Assembly: GCA_910574965.1 (NCBI GenBank)
Contig: CAJTDB010000012.1
Location: forward strand, 26,618-90,617
DNA length: 64,000 nt
DNA from: Lachnospiraceae bacterium
Lineage (GTDB): Bacteria > Bacillota > Clostridia > Lachnospirales > Lachnospiraceae
Reading direction: 5' to 3'
The translations under genes were made by a program, and so were the position numbers. Positions 26,279 through 36,700 of the stretch are shown here, one piece after another. The notes below the pieces were generated by a model, which worked only from the letters and a program-made list of their open reading frames with translations, was not told the origin of the DNA and ran no database searches. Each line of letters starts with the position of its first letter. The first letter of the stretch is position 1.

Positions 26279-27094
26279 TCATAATAAACTGCTTCCTGAT
26301 TCCATTTGCTCATAAATTGTCTGCCGGCAGTCCGATTCTGTCTTTTCGTATTCCCCAGTCAAACCACGGATTGTAGTATTGTTTTCCTTTATCTGCTCTT
26401 CTTTTGATTTCTCTTGAACTCTGGGAGCATCAGTTTCGCTAATTATTTCGTTTATTTCCCCTGATATTTTTACCGTATTTGCTGTTAATTCGGCAGCCTT
26501 TTGCTGTAGCTGCACAAGTTTCTCCTCTTTCTTAGCAGTTATTTCTGTATCTCCTGTTCTCCCTTTATCCATCTTTATTTCGCTTTCCAGTACCCTGGCT
26601 TCTCCTTCTACCTGAGTCTGCGAGGATTGCACTGTCCTGATCTGGGACATTCCGGATGATAAGTCTACCAAATTAGATATTCTCTCCTGCTCAATCTCCT
26701 GCTTCGTTTTTGGCTCGTCGTTTTTGGAGGACTGTACCTTTTCAGGCTGTCCGCTGTTTTGCCTTGCCATTTCCTGCGAAATTTGTTGTTCCAGTTCGTT
26801 TAGCTGTTCTTCATAAGACTCTAACATATCGTGAATGGATTTTATATCCTGCCCATTCTCAAGAGCAGAATTGACCCATTGGTTTTTTCGTTCCAGCAGA
26901 GACTGTTTCTGTTCCATTAAATTTCTAATCCGGCTGTTGCTACTCTGCCCCAGAAAAGAAATCGTCACAGTGTCTCTATCTCCCCCCGGCAGGTTACTGT
27001 TTACACGATTTTCTGACTTCATCTGTCTTGTATTCCAAAACATTTGATTTCCGGAAAAGGAAGCACTCATAGTTTGATATCCCGTAATCTTCAT
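26279..27094 (-). CDS. Coiled-coil protein in the agr-like operon, function unknown
   Basis: I do not recognise this 271-residue protein. It has no signal peptide or membrane segment. Residues 1-45 are low in charge and end with GGDRDTVTISFLGQ; from about 55 to the end it is almost all helix-forming, with heptad-like Leu/Ile spacing (LMEQKQSLLERKNQW, LESYEEQLNELEQQIS), rich in Gln, Glu and Lys. It follows the histidine kinase gene by 33 bases with an AAAGGTGG ribosome site, so it is the third gene of the operon and may be its effector or a cell-surface or scaffold component. Confidence 0.75.
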   Translation of the reverse strand: MKITGYQTMSASFSGNQMFWNTRQMKSENRVNSNLPGGDRDTVTISFLGQSSNSRIRNLMEQKQSLLERKNQWVNSALENGQDIKSIHDMLESYEEQLNELEQQISQEMARQNSGQPEKVQSSKNDEPKTKQEIEQERISNLVDLSSGMSQIRTVQSSQTQVEGEARVLESEIKMDKGRTGDTEITAKKEEKLVQLQQKAAELTANTVKISGEINEIISETDAPRVQEKSKEEQIKENNTTIRGLTGEYEKTESDCRQTIYEQMESGSSLL

Positions 27095-27127
27095 AATTCT
27101 ATATCCACCTTTCTAAATTTATATATT

Positions 27128-28558
27128 TTATTCATTTTTTATCATTACAGATAAAATAAAAGCCATGCCCTTCACCTCCCATTCTACTGCACCATAATAT
27201 TTTTCAACTGTGTATTTTATATTGGCCAATCCCATACCGTGGCTTTCCCCAATCTCTTTGTCAGAGACAGGAAATTCCTGCGACTTTTCTAAAATTAATT
27301 TTCCGTTAAAGCTGTTTTCCACTTCCAGAAAGAACATCTTTCGTTTCTGAAAAGAAGAAAGTTTTATATAAACTTCCGCTTCTGGTTTTTCTTCTTTAAG
27401 CTTCTTACAGGCACGGACTGCGTTGTCTAAAGCGTTTCCTACAATAATACTTAAGTCATAGCTTTGAATTGCAAATGTATCAGGAAAGAGCAGCCCATCG
27501 GTTTCTAATCGTAAATCTGGTATGGTGAGTGTGACTTCATGATATTTCATATTCAGTAAAGCGTCCACAACGGTATTTCCCGAATGAAACCTGTATTCCA
27601 GGCTGCCCATGGTCTCATTGAATCCGGCCAGATAATGACAGAGTTCCTCAGTTCCCCTTTCCTTAGGGGTAAGCTGCATGATTACGGCAAGCGTATTTTT
27701 CAGGTCGTGTTTCATACCGCGGATTCCCGATTGCACTCTTCTTGTTTCCTCTATATATTCCTGCATACTTTTTATCTGGTTTTCCAGAACCACCCGGCTG
27801 CTTCTCTCTCTGTTCAAAAGAATCATATCCTGGAATAATTTTACTCCATACAGAATTGATAACAGGGACAGTGCCAACATGAATGGCATAAACAGCCTTA
27901 AAACCGGGTATGTGTCAAATAAAAACTCCTGTCCGCCTCTTTCACTGGTGCGAAACATAATAAGATTTAACAAAATACTGATACATAGACTTGTCAGTCC
28001 AGGTATCAGCAAAAACTGTACCTCTACGGAATGAATAGGAAAATGCTTTTCATGAAAATGTTCCCGGATACTTTTTAAGGACTTATACATAATCAATATA
28101 CGAATCAGGTAATTCAGAAGCCATGTTCCGTTAACGATTAGGGCTATAAAGAGAATGCCATGGCTTTCCATATGCTGCCAGACCATGTTTGCCGGCAAGT
28201 CAGCGATATAAGGAAATATGAGTGCGAATATGCGGCTCGTTTCCTGTATGGACATAAAACTGACAACGAGAAAAATACTAATCAACCCGATATTTTTATA
28301 AAAGCACAAGCCCAGGAAAAGTAAAAAGAAAAAGGTCAAAACCAAATTTTCTATTATGTAAAACATTCGGTAATCTGCCGGCAGAAATAATTTTTTTATA
28401 TACTGAAACATGACATATGCGATAACAACACCTATTTGATTCCAGGACTTTCTCCGGAAACGTTCAGCAAAAAAATCTCCATAAAACTGCTGCAAAAAAT
28501 ATCCCTCAAAAAAATCCACAAGAGTCTGCAAAACCATCAGCAGATTAAAATGATCCAA
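27128..28558 (-). CDS. AgrC-like GHKL sensor histidine kinase
   Basis: The 476-residue protein has six or seven membrane segments in the first 230 residues, a dimerisation helix with MKHDLKNTLAV (phosphoacceptor His), and a C-terminal GHKL ATPase domain with NALDNAVRACKKL and GMGLANIKYTVEKYYG. This layout is that of peptide-sensing AgrC/ComD/VirS kinases. It overlaps the response regulator gene by 14 bases. No AgrB protease or AgrD-like peptide gene is visible near it, so the signal is unknown. Confidence 0.9.
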   Translation of the reverse strand: MDHFNLLMVLQTLVDFFEGYFLQQFYGDFFAERFRRKSWNQIGVVIAYVMFQYIKKLFLPADYRMFYIIENLVLTFFFLLFLGLCFYKNIGLISIFLVVSFMSIQETSRIFALIFPYIADLPANMVWQHMESHGILFIALIVNGTWLLNYLIRILIMYKSLKSIREHFHEKHFPIHSVEVQFLLIPGLTSLCISILLNLIMFRTSERGGQEFLFDTYPVLRLFMPFMLALSLLSILYGVKLFQDMILLNRERSSRVVLENQIKSMQEYIEETRRVQSGIRGMKHDLKNTLAVIMQLTPKERGTEELCHYLAGFNETMGSLEYRFHSGNTVVDALLNMKYHEVTLTIPDLRLETDGLLFPDTFAIQSYDLSIIVGNALDNAVRACKKLKEEKPEAEVYIKLSSFQKRKMFFLEVENSFNGKLILEKSQEFPVSDKEIGESHGMGLANIKYTVEKYYGAVEWEVKGMAFILSVMIKNE

Positions 28559-29261
28559 GAAGTGCCCCTCCTTTCCTCAGATAATCCATATACACTTTCA
28601 CAAACTCCTTGTATTTTCTCCTGGAAAGACATATAGTTTCTCCATTTGTCAGGGCTATACTATCCTTCCCGTACTCGGCAATATGCCCCATATTCACGAT
28701 ATATCCCCTGTGACAGCGATAGAAATTTCTGCCTAACTGTTGTTCCAAATCTCTCATATCAGAATATAGTTCCAAGCATTCATTTGCCGTGTGAAAATTT
28801 ACCATTCGATTTTGGCTTTCAACGTACAGAATATGGTTCCTGCTCAAAATAATCGTTTTTCCATTTGATTTCATAAAAAACGGTTCTTCCGCTAATCCCC
28901 TTTTTTTCTCTGCCGCTGCCACGGCCTTGGCAAATATCTCCGCAAATTTTTTCTCTTCAATCGGCTTCAAAAGGTAATGAAAGGCGGATACGTCAAAAGA
29001 TTCAAATACATACTCTTTCAAGCCCGTAATAAAAATCAACAAGGCTTCTTCTTTTTTATTCCGCAGCATTCTTGCTGTCTGCATTCCGTTTATACCATCC
29101 ATTTGTATATCAAGAAATATGATATCAAATATTTTGGTTTCTTTTAACAGTGTTTCTCCAGAAGCAAACAGTTCTATATCACAATCGGGTATTTGTTTTT
29201 TTACTAATTTTTCCACCTGTTTACAGATGGTTTTTTCATCATCACATATGGCTATGGTCAT
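28545..29261 (-). CDS. LytTR-family response regulator (AgrA/ComE type)
   Basis: The 238-residue protein has a receiver domain (CDDEK at 6-10, phosphoacceptor Asp51 in IIFLDIQMDG, Lys in LKPIEEKKF) and a C-terminal LytTR DNA-binding domain (about 130-230, with SRNHILYVESQNRMVNFHT, FYRCHRGYIVNM and LSRRKYKEF). It is the first gene of the operon, ahead of its kinase. Its target genes are not evident; autoregulation of the operon through the 29262-29760 region is possible. Confidence 0.92.
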   Translation of the reverse strand: MTIAICDDEKTICKQVEKLVKKQIPDCDIELFASGETLLKETKIFDIIFLDIQMDGINGMQTARMLRNKKEEALLIFITGLKEYVFESFDVSAFHYLLKPIEEKKFAEIFAKAVAAAEKKRGLAEEPFFMKSNGKTIILSRNHILYVESQNRMVNFHTANECLELYSDMRDLEQQLGRNFYRCHRGYIVNMGHIAEYGKDSIALTNGETICLSRRKYKEFVKVYMDYLRKGGALLGSF

Positions 29262-29760
29262 TTGCTCACCTCTTTGTTTTTAATATCGGCAGATACTAAA
29301 AAAATTTTATTGAATCTGACAGATGGTACAAATTTTGTAGTGAACGGTTAAAAATTTGTATTTCATATGACACAACATGAGATTTTTGGCTTTTAAACGC
29401 ATCTTAATGGCTGCACATAGAGAAAATTAGAGTTTATCCCGGAAGCCGGAGAGCAGGAAAACCGGTTCCTTGCTTCCATCTTATGGCTGGTGCAGGCGTC
29501 CTTCCCCAGCCGTTTAAGGCAAGGTCAACAGGGCTGCTGCGCCCCTGTACTCCCGCAAAGTGACAGCCCCGGAGCCGGGAAAGCTGCCCCATATCCGCCA
29601 TGTCTGAACCGCCGCCAACGTGAGTGCGCTACGCCCGCCCACGCCTGCGCCCCCAATGCCCGATAGGGCGGGATTCCTCCGTCAGCCGCAGGGCATTTTG
29701 CTCTGCTGTTTTTGTCGTTATAGATAAAGATTACAGAATGGCTACAAAGTTACAGAAGTG
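29262..29760. other. Non-coding stretch with a GC-rich strip
   Basis: No credible gene lies here. Bases 29262-29430 are AT-rich and must hold the promoter of the two-component operon on the minus strand. Bases 29431-29710 change abruptly to GC-rich sequence unlike the AT-rich genes on either side; both strands have short open frames but no motif I can support. At 29731 and 29750 the octamer TTACAGAA occurs twice with a 19-base period. The strip looks like leftover mobile element DNA, which is inference from composition and context. Confidence 0.5.
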
Positions 29761-29761
29761 A

Positions 29762-29790
29762 TTGAAAATATTCCTCCAAAGGAATATAAT
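29762..29790 (+). promoter_or_regulatory. Promoter with an internal palindrome for the helicase cassette
   Basis: TTGAAA and TATAAT are separated by 17 bases. Within the spacer and touching the -10 is a perfect inverted repeat, ATATTCC (29768-29774) and GGAATAT (29781-29787), with a six-base loop. A repressor bound there would block the promoter directly. Confidence 0.75.
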
Positions 29791-29840
29791 ACCGTTATAT
29801 GGTTTAATGGCGTTTAGTGGATAATTACGGAGGCAAAGAG

Positions 29841-30026
29841 ATGGAATTATTAACAACAAGCGAGATGGCAAAAAAGTGGGATATATCAAGAAGAAGGGTT
29901 ACAACGCTCTGTGCGCAAGGCCGTATTGAGGGCGCAATATTGAAAGGAAATACATGGCTTATTCCGGAGAATGCAGAAAAGCCAGATGACCCAAGACGAG
30001 TCCGTAAAAATGGACAGGATAAGTAG
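29841..30026 (+). CDS. Small helix-turn-helix protein
   Basis: The 61-residue product starts MELLTTSEMAKKWDISRRRV and continues TLCAQGRIEGAILKGNTWLIP, the compact winged-helix pattern of excisionase/MerR-like (HTH_17) DNA-binding proteins. GGAGG lies seven bases before the ATG. It is the first gene after the promoter with the internal palindrome and precedes the helicase gene by 51 bases. It may be the cassette's regulator, or a recombination directionality factor of the element. The same fold serves both jobs, so I leave this open. Confidence 0.85.
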   Translation: MELLTTSEMAKKWDISRRRVTTLCAQGRIEGAILKGNTWLIPENAEKPDDPRRVRKNGQDK

Positions 30027-30077
30027 CAGATTTAGTCTGGGGGTATTATTACGCAAAAGTAAGGGAGGTTTTGTCGT

Positions 30078-33000
30078 ATGGCAATTCATATGAGTATAAG
30101 ATTGGCATGGCATAGTGAGGGCTGGAATGGCCATTTTTGTAAGAAGCCATGTGAGAATACATTTTGTATTGGACAACATTCATATCCAGGTGATTTGATT
30201 GCTGGAACCAGAGATTTAGAGTTTGAAACGGAGCACGCGGGTGAACCATGCTCAAAGTATCCTTGTGGTGCAGCTTGTGGTTTGAGTGTTAATGCATTTG
30301 GTAAAGATTCAATTACAGTAAAAGTAAATCCGCCATCTTTCTGGAAACCTGGAGATGCTGATCCGATAAATATTATATTGCCGCCATCAACTGTTTGTAC
30401 TTGGTGTTATGAAGCTATGTATAACGATGACGTAGAAACAAAAGGTGAGAGTGCACAGAAATATAATTATGATAAAAGGAAGGCTGGTGCGGAGCGATAC
30501 TTTGCGCAGTTTGAACCAGAGAAATCCTTGATTTTTTATTATGCTGGATATAGCAATCCTTTTAGTGAGAATGAAGAAAATAACTATGTTATTGTGGGTG
30601 TTTCCCGTGTAAAAAAGATTGATGATACATATTATTATGATAATACAAGCGAAGCGGTTAAAAGGAAGTATTCAGGCGGATTTGTATGGCAGAAGCCAGT
30701 TACTTCCACATACCCGAATGAAGGTTTTTGCATTCCTTACTGGAAATATATGGATGATGAAGATTTGATTGAGAGACTTGTAATAAAGCCTCTGAATAGA
30801 TCTCCGTTTATGTATGGAAGCAGAGCGGTTAGAAATGACGACGCTATTGAAGTTATAAATCAGTTAATAGCAGTTGCAGATACCTTGATTGAAATAGAAG
30901 ATGATTCAGAAGATTGGAGTAAGAGAAAAGAATGGTTGAATAGTGTCTTGAATGAATTATGGACTGCTAGAGGACCATTTCCAGGTTTTCCATCAATTAT
31001 GGAATGTATGGGACTTAGCGACTTTGTATCGAGGTATATTGGACTTACAGTTGACTTAGAAATGAAACAGTTCCGAGATGACGTAAGATTGTTCTTAGAC
31101 GGAGAAATCGATGAAGTTGCAGGAATTGCTCCGTCTAAGGTTGAAATGAAAAAGATTAGACGAGAATATCAGTTGCTTGGTAAAACGACTATAGATTTTA
31201 TGTTTGATACATTGGCGCGTTTTGATCTTAGGGCAGACCAGGTTAAAGCAATTATTTCTGACAACAGAGAGAATGTATCTATCACAGCTTCTATTGAAGA
31301 GATGGCAGAAAATCCATATATCATTTTTGAGCAGTATGTTGGATATGACTCAGATGACACAATTCCGTTTTATAAAATTGATAATGGAGTTATACCTTCG
31401 CCGGAATATGGAATTGATGAAATCTTGGATAATGGGTCAACAGAAAGATTTAGAGCTTTTTGTGTTGACGAGTTAAATAAAATTGCTGCGCATTCTTTTG
31501 GTAAAGCGGAATCTATATTACAGGTGGTTAATGCAAGAATAGATCGTTTGACAGAGTGGAAGCGTTATGTGTATAAGATGCAGAATTTTAATGTTGAACA
31601 AGATATTTTAGATGGTGCACTTGTACAGAAAAAAGCTGAAGACGGTGTTTTGTATCTTTATCTTAAGTCAACATATGAAGATGAGAGAACTGTTGAACAG
31701 GCATTAAGAGATCTTGCAGAGCGTCCTGACATTCAGCTTAAGATGGCAATTACGCCGGAAAAATTTAAGAAGGGATTAAAAGTTGAAAGTTCGACGCTTG
31801 TGAAAAAAGCAACGGATGAGTATGAAAATATTCTGGATCATCAGGCTGATATTTGTATGCAGATATTTGCAAAGCCGCTGTGTGTTCTTTCTGGAGCTGC
31901 GGGTACCGGTAAAACAACGGTTATAAGGACAATTCTTGAAAACATCGATAGAGTACACGGTGCTGGAACAAGTTTCTTGTTAATGGCGCCTACCGGAAAG
32001 GCTGCAGAGAGAATAAAAACTCAGACAGGCAAAAAGTCATCTACGATACATTCTCATTTAGCTAAGTGTGGATGGATTAATGAGAATTTCACATTAAAGC
32101 GTATTGGCGGGGCCACGAGTGAAGATGTAAACACTATCATTATAGATGAGTGTTCAATGATTGATTTGAACTTGTTTGCAACACTTATGCGGTCTATTAA
32201 TTGGAATAGTGTTCAAAGATTAATTCTTATTGGAGATCCGAACCAGCTTCCGCCTATCGGAAGAGGTAGAGTGTTCGCAGATACTATCGACTGGTTAAAA
32301 AAAGATTTTCCGGATAATGTAGGAACGTTGACTGACAATATTCGTCAGCTTGTTAATACTGTTGAAGGCAATGGCCGCGGTATACTGGATTTGGCTGATA
32401 TTTTCATTCAAGAACATCAACAGATGGAGAATGGAGATAAAGCAGCTAAGCTTAAGGCGGCAAGAGAAGATCTATTTGAACAGATAGTTGAAAACGGTAA
32501 TGGAGACATTGATAAGGACCTTGGCGTTTACTTTTGGAATGAACAGGAAGAACTTGAAACCCTTCTTTCAAATGTTATGCTGCGAGATATGCAGCTATAT
32601 ACGGGAATGGAATTAGATCCAAAAAATATTGATAAACTTTGGCATCAAATGATCAGAGATGAAGAAGGAAAGAGTAATCCGGAAATAATTCAGGTTATTT
32701 CACCATATCGCGGAGAGTTTTATGGAACAGGTTCTTTGAATACATTAATGCAAAGAACATTTAATCCTAACTGGAGTAAGAAACAGCTTGATGGAATTGG
32801 ATATTACGACAAGGTAATTCAATTTAGAAATAGACCTCAGTCGGATCCGGCGTACGCTTACCAAGACACATCAAGAAAGAATATTAAATCTGAGATTTTT
32901 AATGGAGAGATTGGACTTACCATGATTCATGGATTAGATTCATATGCTCCAAAAGGGCAGCAGCCTAAGTATAAATGGCAGGGTAATGTTGAAAGACTGC

Positions 33001-33737
33001 AGGTTTCATTCTCAGGAAAAAACAGACAAGGATTGAGATATAACTTTGGAAAGAATCTTGGACGGGACGCAGAGGATAGATGGATACCTGAACAGAAAGT
33101 AGTAGACAATTTGGAATTGGCTTATGCGATAAGTGTTCATAAATCTCAAGGTTCAGAGTTTGATTATGTATATATAGTTATTCCTCACAAGGAAAGTCAT
33201 TTGCTTTCGATGGAGTTGCTTTATACTGCTATAACTCGTGCGCAGAAAAAGGTTACTATTTTTATTCAGCAAGACGTAAGTACGCTTACAACATTGAGCC
33301 ATACAGAAAAATCTGCTGTGCGAAAGATTAATTCATCAGTATTTAAATTCGAGCCTTTACCAGATGTTGTTTTGTATGCCGGTTCAAAGTGGTATGAGTC
33401 TGGAAAGAAGATAGCAACGCTGTCACAGTATTTTGTAAGGTCAAAATCTGAAGCTATTATTACAAATTTACTTGTAGATAGAGAAATTCCATTTAAATAC
33501 GAAGAACCATTATATGCGCCTGATGGAACGATGTTCTTACCTGATTTTACAGTTACGTTCAGAGGTGAAGAGTATTATTGGGAGCATGTTGGAAGAACCA
33601 ACGATCCAAAATATATGGCACATTGGGCTAAAAAGGAAGCCTGGTATAATAAGCATTTCCCAGGCAAATTATTAACTACGTTTGAAGGAAACGAGATCAC
33701 AACGGATGCGGTTGCATTGATTGAACAGCATAAGTAG
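30078..33737 (+). CDS. RecD-like SF1 helicase with possible C-terminal nuclease domain
   Basis: The 1219-residue protein begins with an unassigned domain with several Cys pairs (CKKPC, CSKYPCGAAC, TVCTWC within residues 1-115). A RecD2-like helical part has ENPYIIFEQYVG, then the SF1B motor: GAAGTGKT (606-613), IIIDECSM (Asp690, Glu691), GDPNQLPP (719-726), SVHKSQGSEFD (His1021) and YTAITRAQ (from 1049). The last 100 residues have Glu1125, LPDFTV (Asp1156) and YYWEHVG (Glu1169, His1170), the order of acidic residues seen in restriction-endonuclease-like folds, without a clean ExK. The gene is AT-rich with aga/ata codons, unlike its host. GGAGG precedes the ATG. It is not a housekeeping RecD2, which lacks both end domains. 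Confidence 0.88.
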   Translation: MAIHMSIRLAWHSEGWNGHFCKKPCENTFCIGQHSYPGDLIAGTRDLEFETEHAGEPCSKYPCGAACGLSVNAFGKDSITVKVNPPSFWKPGDADPINIILPPSTVCTWCYEAMYNDDVETKGESAQKYNYDKRKAGAERYFAQFEPEKSLIFYYAGYSNPFSENEENNYVIVGVSRVKKIDDTYYYDNTSEAVKRKYSGGFVWQKPVTSTYPNEGFCIPYWKYMDDEDLIERLVIKPLNRSPFMYGSRAVRNDDAIEVINQLIAVADTLIEIEDDSEDWSKRKEWLNSVLNELWTARGPFPGFPSIMECMGLSDFVSRYIGLTVDLEMKQFRDDVRLFLDGEIDEVAGIAPSKVEMKKIRREYQLLGKTTIDFMFDTLARFDLRADQVKAIISDNRENVSITASIEEMAENPYIIFEQYVGYDSDDTIPFYKIDNGVIPSPEYGIDEILDNGSTERFRAFCVDELNKIAAHSFGKAESILQVVNARIDRLTEWKRYVYKMQNFNVEQDILDGALVQKKAEDGVLYLYLKSTYEDERTVEQALRDLAERPDIQLKMAITPEKFKKGLKVESSTLVKKATDEYENILDHQADICMQIFAKPLCVLSGAAGTGKTTVIRTILENIDRVHGAGTSFLLMAPTGKAAERIKTQTGKKSSTIHSHLAKCGWINENFTLKRIGGATSEDVNTIIIDECSMIDLNLFATLMRSINWNSVQRLILIGDPNQLPPIGRGRVFADTIDWLKKDFPDNVGTLTDNIRQLVNTVEGNGRGILDLADIFIQEHQQMENGDKAAKLKAAREDLFEQIVENGNGDIDKDLGVYFWNEQEELETLLSNVMLRDMQLYTGMELDPKNIDKLWHQMIRDEEGKSNPEIIQVISPYRGEFYGTGSLNTLMQRTFNPNWSKKQLDGIGYYDKVIQFRNRPQSDPAYAYQDTSRKNIKSEIFNGEIGLTMIHGLDSYAPKGQQPKYKWQGNVERLQVSFSGKNRQGLRYNFGKNLGRDAEDRWIPEQKVVDNLELAYAISVHKSQGSEFDYVYIVIPHKESHLLSMELLYTAITRAQKKVTIFIQQDVSTLTTLSHTEKSAVRKINSSVFKFEPLPDVVLYAGSKWYESGKKIATLSQYFVRSKSEAIITNLLVDREIPFKYEEPLYAPDGTMFLPDFTVTFRGEEYYWEHVGRTNDPKYMAHWAKKEAWYNKHFPGKLLTTFEGNEITTDAVALIEQHK

Positions 33738-33771
33738 ATGCGTGGATTATTGTAGAAAAGAGGTATGTCAG

Positions 33772-36700
33772 ATGAATAAACAAGAAGAAACATACTTTGC
33801 AGCTTTATCAAAAGATAGATCGGAGATAGCTGATGTCTTAGAACGTCGTGCTGTTAGAGGATATAAGGATAGTGTTGTTGAAAAATATTCTGACCAGGCA
33901 CACTTTATTTATGAATTATTGCAGAATGCAGATGATGCTTGTGCAACAAGAGCTAGATTTATTCTTGAAGAGAATAGGCTTATTTTTGCACATAATGGGT
34001 CTAGACATTTTTCTGTATCCGACCCTGCTAATGAAGATGTTGATTCAGAAAATAAAACATTAGGTGATATTAATGCTATCACTTCTATTGCTAACTCAAA
34101 TAAGACTGGGTCTTCGATTGGTAAGTTTGGTGTTGGATTTAAAGCTGTTTTTCAATACACGCAGACACCGCACATTTATGACCCAAACTTCAAGTTTAAG
34201 ATTGAAAGATTTATTGTACCAATTATGCTAACTGATGACTTCCCTGGCAGAAGATTTGATGAGACATTATTTGTATTTCCTTTCGACCATCAGGAGAGAG
34301 ACGCAGATGAAGCATATAGTGATATATCTGATAAATTAAGAAATCTTTCGTTTCCGTTGTTGTTTTTGACAAGCTTGAAGGATATCGAATTTGAATTTCA
34401 TAATGTTCTTGGTTTGTATGGAAAGAATATAAAAGAAACAATAAAACTTGACGGGACAATTGCTGAACACCTGATCCTTACACAGAATGCAGGTGACGAC
34501 TTATATGATGAGGATTTGTGGATGTTTTCTCGTCTTGATGAATGCGAGCGAAGATATTCAGTTGGTTTCTTTATGGATAAGAAAGGGCATTTAAGACCAG
34601 TTAATGAACCTGCATTTTGCTTCTTCCCAACGAAAGAAGCTACTAACTTGAATTTTATTTTGCATGCTCCATTTTTGTTAACAGATAGCCGTGAAGGTAT
34701 TCGTGCAGGCGTAGCTCACAATAATAAGATGATTAAAAGATTAGCGGAATTGGCTGCTGACTCTATGGAATATCTTAGAGATATTGGCGTGAAGAATTCT
34801 AATCGTTTAATCGACGATAATATTGTCGAAATCATTCCGGTTGATGAGGATGACTTTAGCGATCCATCTGATAAGCGTAAGGTATCATTCCTTCCGTTTT
34901 ATGAATCAATAAAGAAGAAGTTTGAAGTGACGGAACTTATTCCTACATTGGATGATTATGTCATGCCGGATAATGCATATTGGGCAGCAGTACCTCAGCT
35001 TGCACAGTTATTCTCAAATACTCAGCTTGGAGAGATAACCGAAAACGAAGACGCTCAGTGGGCATTTATTTCTTTGGGACGTGATGAAGTGCAGAGAAAT
35101 AACAAGGCATTATTTAGTTATATTGAAGACTTGGTAAAAACAAATCTTAATGAAGATGCGATTATAAATGGCAGATCGAGAGATTTCTATTATAACCGTG
35201 TTTTGGGTGTAAGACAGTCTCTGGAAAGTGTAAGAGGTATAACCGGGGCATTTATTGAAAAGCAGGAAATAAGCTGGCTGCATGAGTTTTATAAGTGGTT
35301 ATCAGAGACTAAACATAGAACGGATATTAGTACAGATAAACCTATTTTCTTAGATCAGAATGGAAAAGCGGCGGCAGCTTTTGATGATGAAGAACAGTTG
35401 ATTTTATTTTTGCCTGTTAAAGATGTTGCGGGATACAAGGTTGTAAATGAAGAACTTCTGAAAAATAAAGATACTCTTGTGTTTATTAAATCGATAGGAG
35501 TTAAACAGCCTTCATTAAAGGATCAGATTTATAATATTATCTTGCCTCAATACACCGATGAAGCATATATCGACACAGAACCGCATTTTATGATCTTCTT
35601 CAATTATTACTGCAAGTGTTCAAATGAAGAGATTGAAGAATTTATTGACCTTATAAAGGCATACGATTTTCTGATTTTTTACGAGGATGGAGTTGCTTAT
35701 AGGGGCCGTGCTTCTGAAATGTATATGCCAACAGATGAACTCGTTAGATATTTTGAAAGCAAGCCTTCAACTAGATTTATTGATTTAGACAGTTATAAAT
35801 CAATGGTTGGTCGTGAACGTGAAAAATATTTAATTTCATTTCTGACAGAATTAGGAGTTAAATCGTCACCTTCTGTGTATACAGAAAGTAATGATGGTTA
35901 TTATAATCAGTCCTCAGAAAAGTTTGTAGATGGTTTAAGAGAAATAATAGAAGCTGTTGAGGAATCAATGGATTCGGATTTGTCTGCGTTTTTATGGGAT
36001 CAGCTATGTATAATGGCTGAAACGAATAAACTGAACTATTATCTGCTAAAAAAGACATTAAGAACAAGACCGGATGGACGTTATAATTTTAGGACCGAAT
36101 ATGAGGATTCATCTACTAAAATTGATTTGACCAGCAAGAAATGGCTTGTTGACAATGAAGGCGTATTTGTGTCTGCAAAAGAACTTACAAAGAGCGAATT
36201 ATCTTCAATTTATGATATCGAAAATGAAGGAGCTGCTGGTTTGTTGTCTGTTCTTAATATTTCTGATGTTGGAGAATATGAGGATGAAGATGACGACGAA
36301 GATGATAGTTACTTGACAGATACTCAGCGAGAAAAGATCGAATTTGCAAACAAATTGAAAGCACTGGGCATCAATGAAGAGGATTTGGAGGACTTCCAGG
36401 AGTTTAAGAGACAAAAAAAAGCTCAAAAGCGAGCTGCTGAAATGGAACGTAATTCTGGAAATAGTTCGTCAAGTGGCGGACAAAAAAATGTTGGTACTGA
36501 GGATATAGATGATTTGTTTGGAGATGAAGAAGATGAGGAAACTTCAGAGCCAAAGGAAAAAAAGGAAATAACAGATGACGATGATACGGATGCAGATGAA
36601 TTCATGCCTTCTGCTGTAGATTACAGTAAGAAGATAGAACGCGCAAAACAGAAAAGTGCTGCCGAAATTGATAAGATTACTTATTTTGAAGAATTGCAGA

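Noticed and set aside
26236..26376. Continuation of the antitoxin frame as a longer 119-codon gene
   Set aside because: Only the part to about 26235 resembles the family; the rest runs into the 3' end of a gene on the other strand and looks random.
29431..29710. Possible genes in the GC-rich strip
   Set aside because: Short frames exist on both strands but lack ribosome sites, motifs and consistent codon use.
26279..29816. AgrD/AgrB peptide signal genes around the agr-like kinase
   Set aside because: I looked in the operon and the adjoining spaces on both strands and found no short precursor peptide or membrane protease frame.
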